Source of the DNA: JAMZMI01 sp964353015
Lineage (GTDB): Bacteria; Bacteroidota; Bacteroidia; Cytophagales; Cyclobacteriaceae
Assembly: GCA_964353015.1 (NCBI GenBank)
Contig: CAYGUA010000025.1
Coordinates: 1 to 64,000 of the forward strand
Direction: 5' to 3'
DNA length: 64,000 nt
Below the pieces are notes generated by a model that saw only the letters and a list, made by a program, of their open reading frames with translations, did not search any database and was not told the DNA's origin. Positions 17,479 to 26,563 of this stretch are shown one piece after another. Numbering within the stretch: the first letter of the stretch is position 1; each line of letters begins with the position of its first letter. The position numbers and the translations under genes are program-made.

Positions 17479-18823
17479 GATTAACAACCATTTTATATCG
17501 GGATTAATGCTATTTGCGTTGATCCCGATTTTTTTTGCCTGTAATGATCCCAACTCTCTTGGACTGGAGTTAGAGAATGAAAATGCAAAAACACAAGTCA
17601 AATCCATAGAATTTGAATTGCCATCAAAGACCATTTACATTGACAGTCTTCGGTCTGAAAATCTGGGAAAGCTTGCCTTCGGCAACATCACAAACGATAC
17701 TATTTTCGGTGATCTGAAGGCGATTGCTTATACAGAATATACAGTAGGATCTGGTGTATTGCCAGGAGACACGCTGGAATATGCTGGTGTATTTCTTACC
17801 TTGAAATTTACAACTGCTTCTGTGGGGACAACAGGTACGGCTACTAATGATATAACTGTCTATGAAACCGTAGACACTTTATTCAATAGTGCGAAATACC
17901 TCGCAAACATGCATGTGGATTATGATGCGACGGCTCCAATCGGATCCATCTCCAAATCTCTGAATTTAGATGGTGATTCCATTTCACATATAAAACTGGA
18001 TGATTCGTATGGCATGAAACTTTATGCAAAACTTGATTCTGCAGGCGCTAATAATGATTACGAAGATTCACTTTCACGTAAGCTTTTCTATTTCCCGGCC
18101 TTGGTTTTAGAACCTTCGGACAACAATCAGAATCTGCTCACTTTCTCATTAATTGAAGATACGGTTGGCATCTATGTGGCCATGAGGCATCCCGTAAGAG
18201 GAGATACTTCATATTTTAAATTCAATTTCAGTGGAAATCATTATTCTGAAGTTTTGCGTGACCGATCTACCGGAAAATATACGGATCTAGTCAATGACTA
18301 TGACTCGTCAAGTGTATCAGCTGGTAATGTTCATTTAAATATGATTGCTGGTATTCATCCAAGAATTGACCTAACGCCATACATAGATTTCATTGAATCA
18401 AACCCAGATATTATTATAAATAGAGGTGAAATATACCTTTCAAGTACTCCAATTGATGAGAGGCTTATCCCTCAGATCGGACGGATCCAATTTTACATCC
18501 CAAATGGATTAGGAAAGATCAATGGGCCAGGCGTATATCTTCAAGATTTAGCTACATTTTATGCCGTTTTGGTTGATAACGGATATTTCCAACCATCAAA
18601 TGGAGCATCGTCTTTATTAACTACTACATACAGCGATACCGACCAATGGTACGCCAATAATGTCACCAATTTTTGTCAAAAAATGCTTGATAGCAAGCTC
18701 GCAGATATTGATTATATTACGAGACAGCTGATCGTAACCAGCCCGGATTTGACGACAGTGGGCCAAAGCAGTTTTTCCAAATCTGGGATAAAACTTAAAG
18801 TATTTTATACACAATTAAAGTAA
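17462..18823 (+). CDS. DUF4270 domain lipoprotein
   Basis: 453 aa from the ATG at 17462. This start gives a clean lipoprotein signal (hydrophobic 13-26, lipobox FFAC, Cys27); an earlier TTG at 17408 would bury it. The rest is beta-rich with no catalytic motif I can name and matches the DUF4270 family seen in Bacteroidota, typically between the glycogen-synthase-like gene and glmS, as here. It overlaps the upstream gene by 17 bp. Probably an outer-membrane or surface lipoprotein of unknown function. Confidence 0.78.
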   Translation: MTLSAKINNHFISGLMLFALIPIFFACNDPNSLGLELENENAKTQVKSIEFELPSKTIYIDSLRSENLGKLAFGNITNDTIFGDLKAIAYTEYTVGSGVLPGDTLEYAGVFLTLKFTTASVGTTGTATNDITVYETVDTLFNSAKYLANMHVDYDATAPIGSISKSLNLDGDSISHIKLDDSYGMKLYAKLDSAGANNDYEDSLSRKLFYFPALVLEPSDNNQNLLTFSLIEDTVGIYVAMRHPVRGDTSYFKFNFSGNHYSEVLRDRSTGKYTDLVNDYDSSSVSAGNVHLNMIAGIHPRIDLTPYIDFIESNPDIIINRGEIYLSSTPIDERLIPQIGRIQFYIPNGLGKINGPGVYLQDLATFYAVLVDNGYFQPSNGASSLLTTTYSDTDQWYANNVTNFCQKMLDSKLADIDYITRQLIVTSPDLTTVGQSSFSKSGIKLKVFYTQLK

Positions 18824-18829
18824 AGTGAC

Positions 18830-20668
18830 ATGTGTGGTATTGTAGCCTATATTGGAGATAAAGCTGCTGCCCCGATTGTAATTAAGGGATTGCAACGTTT
18901 AGAATACCGGGGCTATGATAGTGCCGGCATTGCATTGATTGAAGATAATCAACTAGAAGTTTTTAAGAAAAAGGGCAAAGTATCCGAACTGAAAGTACTT
19001 TTAGATACCAAAAAACTCAGCAGCACGATTGGGATGGGTCATACCAGATGGGCCACACACGGCGAACCCAATGACATCAACGCGCATCCACATTATTCGG
19101 AAAATAAAAGTCTTGCTGTAATACACAATGGCATCATTGAAAATTATGGTTCGCTCAAAACAGAACTTAGCAATAAGGGCTATACTTTTCGAAGTGAAAC
19201 CGACTCAGAAGTTTTCATCACTTTTTTAGAAGATATCATCAAAACCTCCGGATTGAGCATTGAAGAATCCATTAGGTTGGCATTAAGTAAGGTTATTGGT
19301 GCATATGCCATTGTAATCATGGCCAAGGACGACACTGAAACATTGTTCGCTGCAAGAAAAGGCAGTCCGATGGTGATTGGTGTTGGTAAAGGAGAATATT
19401 TTGTTGCGTCAGATGCAACTCCAATTGTAGAATACACAAAAAATGTAATCTATCTCGATGACGAAGAGCTGGCAATAGTTAAAAGAAATAGTCTGGAGAT
19501 CACTGACCTTAAAGACTTACCCAGAGAACATCAAATCCATCAAATTGATCTGGCTTTGGATGAGATCGAAAAAGGTGGTTACGAGCATTTTATGCTAAAA
19601 GAAATCATGGAGCAACCGAAATCAATTGCTGATTGCATGCGAGGAAGGATCCGTGAAAAGGAAGGAACCATCACGCTTGGTGGTATTCAGAAATATACTG
19701 AGCAATTGGTTCACGCCAATAAAATTACATTTATCGCTTGTGGCACTTCTTGGCACGCGGGATTAGTGGCAGAATATATTTTTGAAGAGTTCTGCAGAAT
19801 TCCAGTTGAGGTTGAATATGCTTCTGAATTCAGATATAGAAATCCTATAATCATTAAGGGAGATATCGTAATTGCTATTTCTCAATCTGGTGAAACAGCA
19901 GATACCCTTGCCGCCATTGAACTGGCCAAAGAAAATGGAGCCATTGTACTCGGTGTTGTAAACGGTGTGGGATCTTCCATAGCCAGAGCCACGCATGAAG
20001 GCGCCTATCTTCATGCTGGTCCTGAGATTGGGGTAGCCTCAACCAAAGCATTCACAGCACAACTTACCGTGCTGAGCATGATAGCCATCAAAGGAGCATT
20101 GCTTAAAGGCACCATCACACAAAACAAATTCAAAGAGCTGGTTGCCGAATTATTCGCTATTCCTGAGAAGGTAAGAAGTGTTTTAAATCAGGACAATAAA
20201 ATCAAACACATTGCAGCCAAATTCAAAGATGTTTCAAACTGCCTTTATTTGGGTCGAGGATTTAACTTCCCTGTTGCGCTGGAAGGTGCACTGAAACTAA
20301 AAGAGATTTCATATATCCATGCAGAGGGATATCCTGCTGCAGAAATGAAACATGGCCCAATCGCGCTTATTGATGAAAATATGCCTGTGGTATTTATCGC
20401 AACAAGAGATAGTTCTTATGATAAAATCATTTCAAATATCCAGGAGGTAAAGTCAAGGAAGGGGAAAGTCATAGCCATAGTAACAAAAGGAGATGTACTG
20501 ATTCCGGGAATGGCAGATTATACGATTGAAGTTCCTGCAACTAATGAAGCATTGATGCCATTGGTTAGTGTGATTCCACTACAGCTTTTATCTTATCATA
20601 TTGCTGTAATGAGAGGATCAAACGTGGATCAGCCGAGAAACCTTGCCAAATCTGTAACTGTTGAATAA
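18830..20668 (+). CDS. glmS: Glutamine-fructose-6-phosphate aminotransferase (isomerizing)
   Basis: GlmS makes glucosamine-6-phosphate from fructose-6-phosphate and glutamine, the first step to UDP-GlcNAc. 612 aa, standard length. The N-terminal glutaminase begins MCGIVAYIG, with Cys as nucleophile after Met removal, and has HTRWATHGEPN and NGIIENY. Two SIS domains follow (FIACGTSWHAG, AISQSGETADT, ASTKAFTAQ), ending in the family C-terminus DQPRNLAKSVTVE. It is 6 bp after the DUF4270 gene. Confidence 0.97.
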   Translation: MCGIVAYIGDKAAAPIVIKGLQRLEYRGYDSAGIALIEDNQLEVFKKKGKVSELKVLLDTKKLSSTIGMGHTRWATHGEPNDINAHPHYSENKSLAVIHNGIIENYGSLKTELSNKGYTFRSETDSEVFITFLEDIIKTSGLSIEESIRLALSKVIGAYAIVIMAKDDTETLFAARKGSPMVIGVGKGEYFVASDATPIVEYTKNVIYLDDEELAIVKRNSLEITDLKDLPREHQIHQIDLALDEIEKGGYEHFMLKEIMEQPKSIADCMRGRIREKEGTITLGGIQKYTEQLVHANKITFIACGTSWHAGLVAEYIFEEFCRIPVEVEYASEFRYRNPIIIKGDIVIAISQSGETADTLAAIELAKENGAIVLGVVNGVGSSIARATHEGAYLHAGPEIGVASTKAFTAQLTVLSMIAIKGALLKGTITQNKFKELVAELFAIPEKVRSVLNQDNKIKHIAAKFKDVSNCLYLGRGFNFPVALEGALKLKEISYIHAEGYPAAEMKHGPIALIDENMPVVFIATRDSSYDKIISNIQEVKSRKGKVIAIVTKGDVLIPGMADYTIEVPATNEALMPLVSVIPLQLLSYHIAVMRGSNVDQPRNLAKSVTVE

Positions 20669-20682
20669 ATCTAAAAAACAGT

Positions 20683-21804
20683 TTAATCCTGCTTTTGGAA
20701 AATATTGAAAATAGGCAATGCCTCATTTCCATTTTCTCCATCAAAGAAGGATGCATTTTCCCAATGTGATCCTTGTCCCCATTTGGTTCGGCAATCGGAG
20801 GTAATCCATGCAGGCTCCCAATAAATCACGCCGCGTCCACCAGCAATGGCTGTCTCCCTTATCAACCTTTGCATAAAAAGAAGTTGCCCATTTGGAGTCG
20901 CCTCATAGCCTTGTATAAGCGCATCTTCTCCTAAAATATTATGTGCAGAATCCACATCGACCAAAGAATGTGGATAAGCGGTTTCCACAATCATCAACTC
21001 TTTTTGATATGTTCTAATCAAAGAATCCAAAGCTACAGAAAGCTCCTCAAGCCCATATGTTGACCACTTCGGATAATAAGAAAGTCCGATCCATTCGAAA
21101 TCAGCTATGCCATTCTTGGTAGCTTGTTCAAACCACCAAAGTGCATTTTCGGGTTGTGCTATATGGATCATGCGCTGAATATCATGACCACTCTGCTCAG
21201 AAAAATCTTTCACTGCCTTTAGGCCAGCATTAATCAAAGTGAGATTTCTGTTCCAGTTGATACTGTCAACATTCATTGTCGCAGAATCTTGCATGATTTC
21301 TATGTTAACCTCATTGCCTACTTGTACGAACTCTGGAAGTAATCCAGTTGCATTAAGATCATCAAGCGTTCGATAAGTATAGTTGTATAATGAATCTGAC
21401 AATTGGGATAGACCTTCAATATTCTCCCAAGCCTTAGGGATTACTTGATGTTGGGGATCAGCCCATGTATCAGAATAATGAAAATCAAGTAAAATCTTCA
21501 TGCCTTCTGCTTTGGATCTTTTGATTGCTAATTTGACATCTTCAAAGTCAGAGTAGCCACTCCACTCCGGATTGTGCCAAAGCCGCAACCGAACAAGATT
21601 GGTTCCTTTTTCAGCGAACAAGGCGTAGGGATCAACCAATTTTCCTTCGGAGCGATATTCTCCTCCACAATCAAGAATTTCATTGATGTAAGAAAGATCT
21701 CCACCTATATAAAAAGTTTGTGGTGACACTTTTCCAGACTGGTCATTACAGCTATAAAGTCCTGCAATTGTGATCAATAAGAATGCTATTCTCGCTAGTT
21801 TCAT
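20683..21804 (-). CDS. GH53 endo-beta-1,4-galactanase, lipoprotein form
   Basis: 373 aa from the ATG at 21804, which overlaps the upstream stop as ATGA; an in-frame ATG 39 bp earlier is less likely because it would displace the lipoprotein signal (LLITIAGLYSC). Family GH53 cleaves beta-1,4-galactan. The catalytic acid/base lies in VQVGNEVN and the nucleophile in MIVETAYP. Other conserved parts: NLVRLRLWHNP, DFHYSDTWADP, YWEPAWI near the end. The lipid anchor suggests a surface or periplasmic enzyme, complementing the secreted GH53 in the same operon. It is the last gene of the locus and converges on glmS 14 bp away. Confidence 0.92.
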   Translation of the reverse strand: MKLARIAFLLITIAGLYSCNDQSGKVSPQTFYIGGDLSYINEILDCGGEYRSEGKLVDPYALFAEKGTNLVRLRLWHNPEWSGYSDFEDVKLAIKRSKAEGMKILLDFHYSDTWADPQHQVIPKAWENIEGLSQLSDSLYNYTYRTLDDLNATGLLPEFVQVGNEVNIEIMQDSATMNVDSINWNRNLTLINAGLKAVKDFSEQSGHDIQRMIHIAQPENALWWFEQATKNGIADFEWIGLSYYPKWSTYGLEELSVALDSLIRTYQKELMIVETAYPHSLVDVDSAHNILGEDALIQGYEATPNGQLLFMQRLIRETAIAGGRGVIYWEPAWITSDCRTKWGQGSHWENASFFDGENGNEALPIFNIFQKQD

Positions 21805-22556
21805 TTTCCTCTCGCTATTATACTTTTCAAAAAAGTGGACCATTTGCCATAGCCAGCCGGAGTGAGATGCACACCATCTGTTGTATATTCAGGGATTAAG
21901 TCACCGGAATCATTGGACATTTCGCTATTGGTATCTACCAATTCATACAGAGGTTTTTCGAAATTCATCAGCGCATCATTTATTGCCATCAACTTGGTTT
22001 TTTTATCATTTCCTGCTGCCAAAGGCATGATCGTCTGTAACACAACACGCGTATCAGGAAGCTCCTCGGCAAGAGTATTAGCAATTAGATCCATGTTTTC
22101 AGCAATTTTATCAGGACTATAGCTAGTAAATAAATCATTGGTTCCAATCATGATTAACACTATCGACGGCTTATTACAAAGGATTTCATTTAGCCTGGCC
22201 AGTACACCATCAGTATTATCTCCTGCAATGCCACGATTTTTTACCTCTAGCTCTCCAAGTCTGACTTCCCAATTTCCACCTTGCTCAGTCAGACTATTTC
22301 CAAGCATAACTATATCGCCTGACTTAATTGTGTCTTCTTTAAACTTCTCAATTCTTTTTGGATAATGTTCTCTAGTAAAACTGGTATGAGATGCAATAAG
22401 TGTATCTATTGGAGGAAACAAGTTATCACATTGACTCACAACCAGTGAATCAATAACGGGTTCTAAGTTTTGAACATCAGGATCATTGCATCCAATCAAT
22501 GTTGAAGCGATCAACGAAATTAAAATTGCCGTCATATGGATAATATATTTTTTCAT
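21801..22556 (-). CDS. SGNH/GDSL-family esterase lipoprotein
   Basis: 251 aa with lipoprotein signal (lipobox LIGC, near Cys23). The SGNH blocks are intact: VMLGNSLTEQGG (nucleophile Ser), the RGIAGD glycine, IGTNDLF (Asn) and DGVHLTPAGY (Asp-x-x-His). Such enzymes often remove acetyl groups from polysaccharides. Both ends overlap neighbours by 4 bp (ATGA), coupling it to the deacetylase upstream and the GH53 downstream. Acting on acetylated pectic galactan or rhamnogalacturonan is my inference. Confidence 0.85.
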   Translation of the reverse strand: MKKYIIHMTAILISLIASTLIGCNDPDVQNLEPVIDSLVVSQCDNLFPPIDTLIASHTSFTREHYPKRIEKFKEDTIKSGDIVMLGNSLTEQGGNWEVRLGELEVKNRGIAGDNTDGVLARLNEILCNKPSIVLIMIGTNDLFTSYSPDKIAENMDLIANTLAEELPDTRVVLQTIMPLAAGNDKKTKLMAINDALMNFEKPLYELVDTNSEMSNDSGDLIPEYTTDGVHLTPAGYGKWSTFLKSIIARGK

Positions 22557-23356
22557 CTGTTTTTAATTATATCGGATACAGTTACAAACTGATAACCATT
22601 TTTTAGACCATAGCTAATCATACTTTCAAGAGCGATGATCATTTCAGAATCTGTGGACCCAAATTTCACATCATGTAGAAGAACTATTGCTCCAGGACAC
22701 AATTGATTTCTAAATCGCTCTGCAATTTCAGCTGCACTATTTCTTTCTGTATCCCAATCAAGTGTGGACAATGACCACAACACAGTTGAGATGCCTTGTT
22801 TATTTAGAAATTTTATCTGTTCGGATGAAGTTGCCCCATAGGGTGGTCTAAATAGATTGACTGTTAGCTGAAACAAAGAATCATATAAAAGCAATGTTGG
22901 CATTACCTGTTCACTCCAAAGTTTGGTTGTATCAAATTCATACATATTTGGATGGTCCCAGCTGTGGTTCCCAAATTCATGCCCTTCATTCATTGCATGT
23001 CTTACGAGAGATTGATGCTTGGACAGGTTTTTTCCTTGCCAGAAAAACGTGGCTTTGATGTCTTTCTTTTTCAATACACCCAAAACTCGCTCGGTGACTT
23101 CTGATGGTCCATCATCGAAGGTTAAAGCAACTGATCTAACTGTCTCCGAACCACTTAAAAAGCAACATTGCGAAAACTCAGAAGCTAGGGCAGTAAAATG
23201 ATCAGGAATTGTACTCAAATCGTTGCATTGACCTGAGGTGTTCAAAAATCCCGCAAATATTAATATAGGAATCAGTAATCCTTTTGCCAATAATCTTACG
23301 TGGTTGATCTCTTGACGCAGATTCCTTTGATAGATATTTTGAAAAGGAATCGGCAT
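22553..23356 (-). CDS. Secreted polysaccharide deacetylase (NodB domain)
   Basis: 267 aa. After an N-terminal membrane/signal region (~20-42) comes a NodB domain with all five motifs: TFDDGP (catalytic base and metal Asp), HSWDHP (metal His pair), RPPYG, the LDWD segment, and LLHD (second catalytic His). Members are metal-dependent carbohydrate esterases, mostly N-deacetylases of chitin or peptidoglycan, some O-deacetylases of xylan. Its start shares one base with the upstream GH53 stop (TAATG) and its stop overlaps the SGNH gene, so it is made with the galactanases. A NodB enzyme inside a galactan locus is unusual. Confidence 0.88.
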   Translation of the reverse strand: MPIPFQNIYQRNLRQEINHVRLLAKGLLIPILIFAGFLNTSGQCNDLSTIPDHFTALASEFSQCCFLSGSETVRSVALTFDDGPSEVTERVLGVLKKKDIKATFFWQGKNLSKHQSLVRHAMNEGHEFGNHSWDHPNMYEFDTTKLWSEQVMPTLLLYDSLFQLTVNLFRPPYGATSSEQIKFLNKQGISTVLWSLSTLDWDTERNSAAEIAERFRNQLCPGAIVLLHDVKFGSTDSEMIIALESMISYGLKNGYQFVTVSDIIKNR

Positions 23357-25077
23357 TATCTTTTAACAAATTTCAATGTCTGATATCCTTCGGAAGTCAT
23401 AAGCTTTATAAGATAAATGCCTGCTGGCAAATGGCTCACGGCGTACTCAGTATCACCCATTGAATCCACAAAAAACTCCTTGCCACTAGTATCAAATAAT
23501 AGTGGTTTTATGTCATCTCCAATCCCTTGTATGGTGATGCTATTGTTTGCTATCGTTGGGTAAATGAAAATTGAAGAACTGCTAGCATTTAAACTTAAGG
23601 TTATTTCATTGGGAATTTGATCACATCTACCCCATGAAAAATGAAAAATAGCTGCCTCGCCTTTGATCCGATATTCTCTATGGGTATTCCACATTTTGGC
23701 ACATAGATCTGGAACTGGCTCTCTGTTTGCATTGCTCCAAACCTCCTTGTTGTAAAAAATATATGCTCCTGTCGTTCTTCCAGGAATGGTTGTTTCTAAC
23801 TCATAAAGATTATTTTCTGTTAAGTTCATTCGCATAAACGACCATGAAGTCCCTGTGAAATCACCTGTAACATAAACACCATTCTCGGTATCAATTGATG
23901 TCATATCAACCACGAACTTGACCTGCTGATCATTTAATGCTGATGGCTTGAGTTCATAATCATATGACAGGAAATCAGCCCCTACATGTATTTTTCCTTC
24001 AAAGTCAAACAATGTTGCATTGTCCCAATGTGATCCTACACCCCAGTAACTCTGACATGAAGTAGAAATCCACGCTGGTTCCCAGTAAACCACACCCAAA
24101 CCACCATTTTCCTTCACAAGCCACGTCAGCTCTATCAAAAAATCTCTTTGAATCTCTTCAGAAAATGTATTGGAATAAGTAAAAAGTCTACTGTCATAGC
24201 CCAACACATTGTTAGCATTGTCACCACTGTTATTGGTTGTCCATGGGTATCCTGTTTCAACGATCATAACATCCTTATTATGAGCCGTTTTCAGATTGCT
24301 GATATATTCTCCTACCTCTCTTACCCCTAGGTCATGCCACTGCGGATAGTATGAAAGCCCGATAATATCAAAATCAATTAGCCCATTACCAACGGCTGAT
24401 GAGAACCAACTCACCGCATCAATTGGATTAGCGATGTGAACAATTGTTTTCATATTCTCATCTAGAGCAGTGTTAAGGTCATTGACAGCATCAATTCCTC
24501 TCTGCAAAAGGCTCACCTGTCTTCCCCAGTTCACCGGGTACAGACCAGGACTACCTGAGTCTATCGCTGCACCATTCCTCGGCATCAAAATATTCCCATT
24601 TGTTTCGTTCCCGATTTGAACAAATTCAGGTAGAAGATCTAATGCATCCAGTTCCAGCAAAACCTTTTCTGTATAGTTGTAAACTGAGTCGCCCAATACT
24701 TTATCATCGGTCACAGCTTCCCATGCAGATGGCCTCCACTGTCTGCCTGGATCTGTCCAAAAGTCTGAGTAGTGGAAATCAAGCATTACAGACATGCCAG
24801 CAGACTTAGCTCTGGCAATCGAGATTTTGACATCATCGAGGTTACTATAATCTGTCCATTCAGGATTGTGCCATAATCTAAGTCTCACGATATTGGCCCC
24901 TTCATTCTGAAAAAGATCATAGACATCAGTATTCACTTCTGCCCGATCATAATATTTGGCACCACATTTTTCAAGCTCATTGACATAAGAGAGATCTACT
25001 CCTTTATAAAAATTTTGAGCATTCAGTCCGAAAAAAACAACTTGAAGTAAGAGATAGGATTGAAGTTTAGTAACCAT
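23356..25077 (-). CDS. Secreted GH53 endo-galactanase with starch-binding-like module and type IX sorting domain
   Basis: 573 aa in three parts. Residues 1-21 are a signal peptide; ~22-365 are GH53, with acid/base in VQIGNETN and nucleophile in MIVETGYP. Residues ~375-480 are a beta-sandwich of the kind seen before type IX tails (VTGDFTGTSW, YIFYN). Residues ~490-573 are a type A type IX secretion C-terminal domain (FIYPTIANNSITI, LPAGIYLIKL, final TLKFVKR). It should therefore be exported to the cell surface or medium and start galactan breakdown. It overlaps susD by 11 bp. Confidence 0.92.
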   Translation of the reverse strand: MVTKLQSYLLLQVVFFGLNAQNFYKGVDLSYVNELEKCGAKYYDRAEVNTDVYDLFQNEGANIVRLRLWHNPEWTDYSNLDDVKISIARAKSAGMSVMLDFHYSDFWTDPGRQWRPSAWEAVTDDKVLGDSVYNYTEKVLLELDALDLLPEFVQIGNETNGNILMPRNGAAIDSGSPGLYPVNWGRQVSLLQRGIDAVNDLNTALDENMKTIVHIANPIDAVSWFSSAVGNGLIDFDIIGLSYYPQWHDLGVREVGEYISNLKTAHNKDVMIVETGYPWTTNNSGDNANNVLGYDSRLFTYSNTFSEEIQRDFLIELTWLVKENGGLGVVYWEPAWISTSCQSYWGVGSHWDNATLFDFEGKIHVGADFLSYDYELKPSALNDQQVKFVVDMTSIDTENGVYVTGDFTGTSWSFMRMNLTENNLYELETTIPGRTTGAYIFYNKEVWSNANREPVPDLCAKMWNTHREYRIKGEAAIFHFSWGRCDQIPNEITLSLNASSSSIFIYPTIANNSITIQGIGDDIKPLLFDTSGKEFFVDSMGDTEYAVSHLPAGIYLIKLMTSEGYQTLKFVKR

Positions 25078-26551
25078 TCTGTTTCAAGTTGGGGTTCCTA
25101 TCAATTTCCTCCTGTGGAATCGGATATAGCACGTGGAATGATTGGGCATTGGTTATTCCTCTATCAAGCGCTTGCTGAATATATTTACCATGACGAAGTA
25201 AATCGTCTCTTCTATAATTTTCTGCATATAGCTCCCAGCTCCTTTCATCTAAAATATGATCTCTCAAAGATTCTGTGGTTGAAAAATCAGCAAACTGAAG
25301 CCTTTTAGATATGTCATTGTTAAAGGCTCTGTCTCTGAGGACATTGATCAGATCAATAGATTCCTGGTTTGGCCCATTTTCCTCGTTTAAAGCTTCCGCC
25401 AAGGTTAAGTAAATCTCACCCAGTCGGTGTAACACAATATCATTTCCAGACCATGGGCCTACACGATTTAAGTCTGGTTCGTATTTAATTATCATCGCTC
25501 CATCAGCTATGGTTTTCGCTGCTCCTGTAACGCTTATATAATCCTTTATTAGAAATGTCTTTCGTAAATCGTTTGGATCAAAAGAATCGTAAAACTCATT
25601 TCTGGCCAGATGCCCACCCCAACTACCAGTCACATAATCAGACTCTGAAGTATGGGCGATCATGGTATTGCCAATGCCTGGTTGAGCTATGCTTGGAATG
25701 GAGAGTATTATCTCTGGATTATTCTCATTATTTACACTGAATATATCTGTATATTCTGGAGACAGACTATAACCTAACTTCAATACCTCTCGTGCTGCAG
25801 CTATCGCCGCACCCCAGTTTTTTTGATTCAACTGAAATCTGGCCAACTGCGCATATGCTGCACCCTTTGTGAATCTTCCATAATCCGAAGCAGCATAGCT
25901 TTCAGGCAGCAAGCTGGCAGCTGTAGTAAAGTCGTCTATCACCAACTGGGCAATTTCAGAAGGTGGCGCTTGCTCTGGTAAGTTGAGTGGATCGCTTTGG
26001 GGTTTGGTGATTTTAGGAATATTGCCGTACAAGCTAAGAGCGGTGCTGTAAAACAATGCCCGACCAAAAAGTGCCTCACCGACCACTCTATCTCGTATAT
26101 CTTCACTGATTTTTTCGTTTCCTTCTACATTTGCAAGCACATTGTTGGCAATGAAAATACCTTCAAAGAGATCACCAAAAACAGAACCAAAATTCCCATA
26201 ACTGGAGGGAGTCAATGTGAAATTGGTAAAAACGTTAAACCCAGACCACTTGACATAAAGCTCATCCGTCTGCACTTGCTGATAGTTGAATATAGAAGCT
26301 TCACCATATCCAAATCCACCCCAGCCCTCTTGCTGGCCAGACTGACCAGTGACAGTGCCATCTGCACGCAGTTTCGCATAAATGGCATTCACAGCTGTAA
26401 CCGCATCTGAATCAGTTTGATAAAAATTGTTGGATGCAATATCCACGAATACATCTTCTTCCAAAGCATCCTTACATTGTGTAAGCAACACAGCACTTAG
26501 AAGGAATGCAATTCCCACAATTTGATTGATTCTCTTATTAATGTTCTTCAT
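25067..26551 (-). CDS. SusD/RagB-family glycan-binding lipoprotein
   Basis: 494 aa with a lipoprotein signal (LLTQC, Cys26). SusD proteins are surface lipoproteins that capture oligosaccharides and act as the lid of the SusC transporter. The early NFYQTDSDAVTAVNAIYA helix and the C-terminal SWELYAENYRRDDLLRHG segment with the closing YPIPQEEIDRNPNLKQNGY-type end are characteristic. It follows susC by 12 bp. Given the GH53 and GH2 partners it should bind galacto-oligosaccharides. Confidence 0.95.
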   Translation of the reverse strand: MKNINKRINQIVGIAFLLSAVLLTQCKDALEEDVFVDIASNNFYQTDSDAVTAVNAIYAKLRADGTVTGQSGQQEGWGGFGYGEASIFNYQQVQTDELYVKWSGFNVFTNFTLTPSSYGNFGSVFGDLFEGIFIANNVLANVEGNEKISEDIRDRVVGEALFGRALFYSTALSLYGNIPKITKPQSDPLNLPEQAPPSEIAQLVIDDFTTAASLLPESYAASDYGRFTKGAAYAQLARFQLNQKNWGAAIAAAREVLKLGYSLSPEYTDIFSVNNENNPEIILSIPSIAQPGIGNTMIAHTSESDYVTGSWGGHLARNEFYDSFDPNDLRKTFLIKDYISVTGAAKTIADGAMIIKYEPDLNRVGPWSGNDIVLHRLGEIYLTLAEALNEENGPNQESIDLINVLRDRAFNNDISKRLQFADFSTTESLRDHILDERSWELYAENYRRDDLLRHGKYIQQALDRGITNAQSFHVLYPIPQEEIDRNPNLKQNGY

Positions 26552-26563
26552 TTTATATGTCGG

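Noticed and set aside
20683..25077. The two GH53 genes as a recent duplication
   Set aside because: The proteins share catalytic motifs but differ in length, targeting and much of the sequence, and three genes or gene ends separate them; long-standing paralogues fit better.
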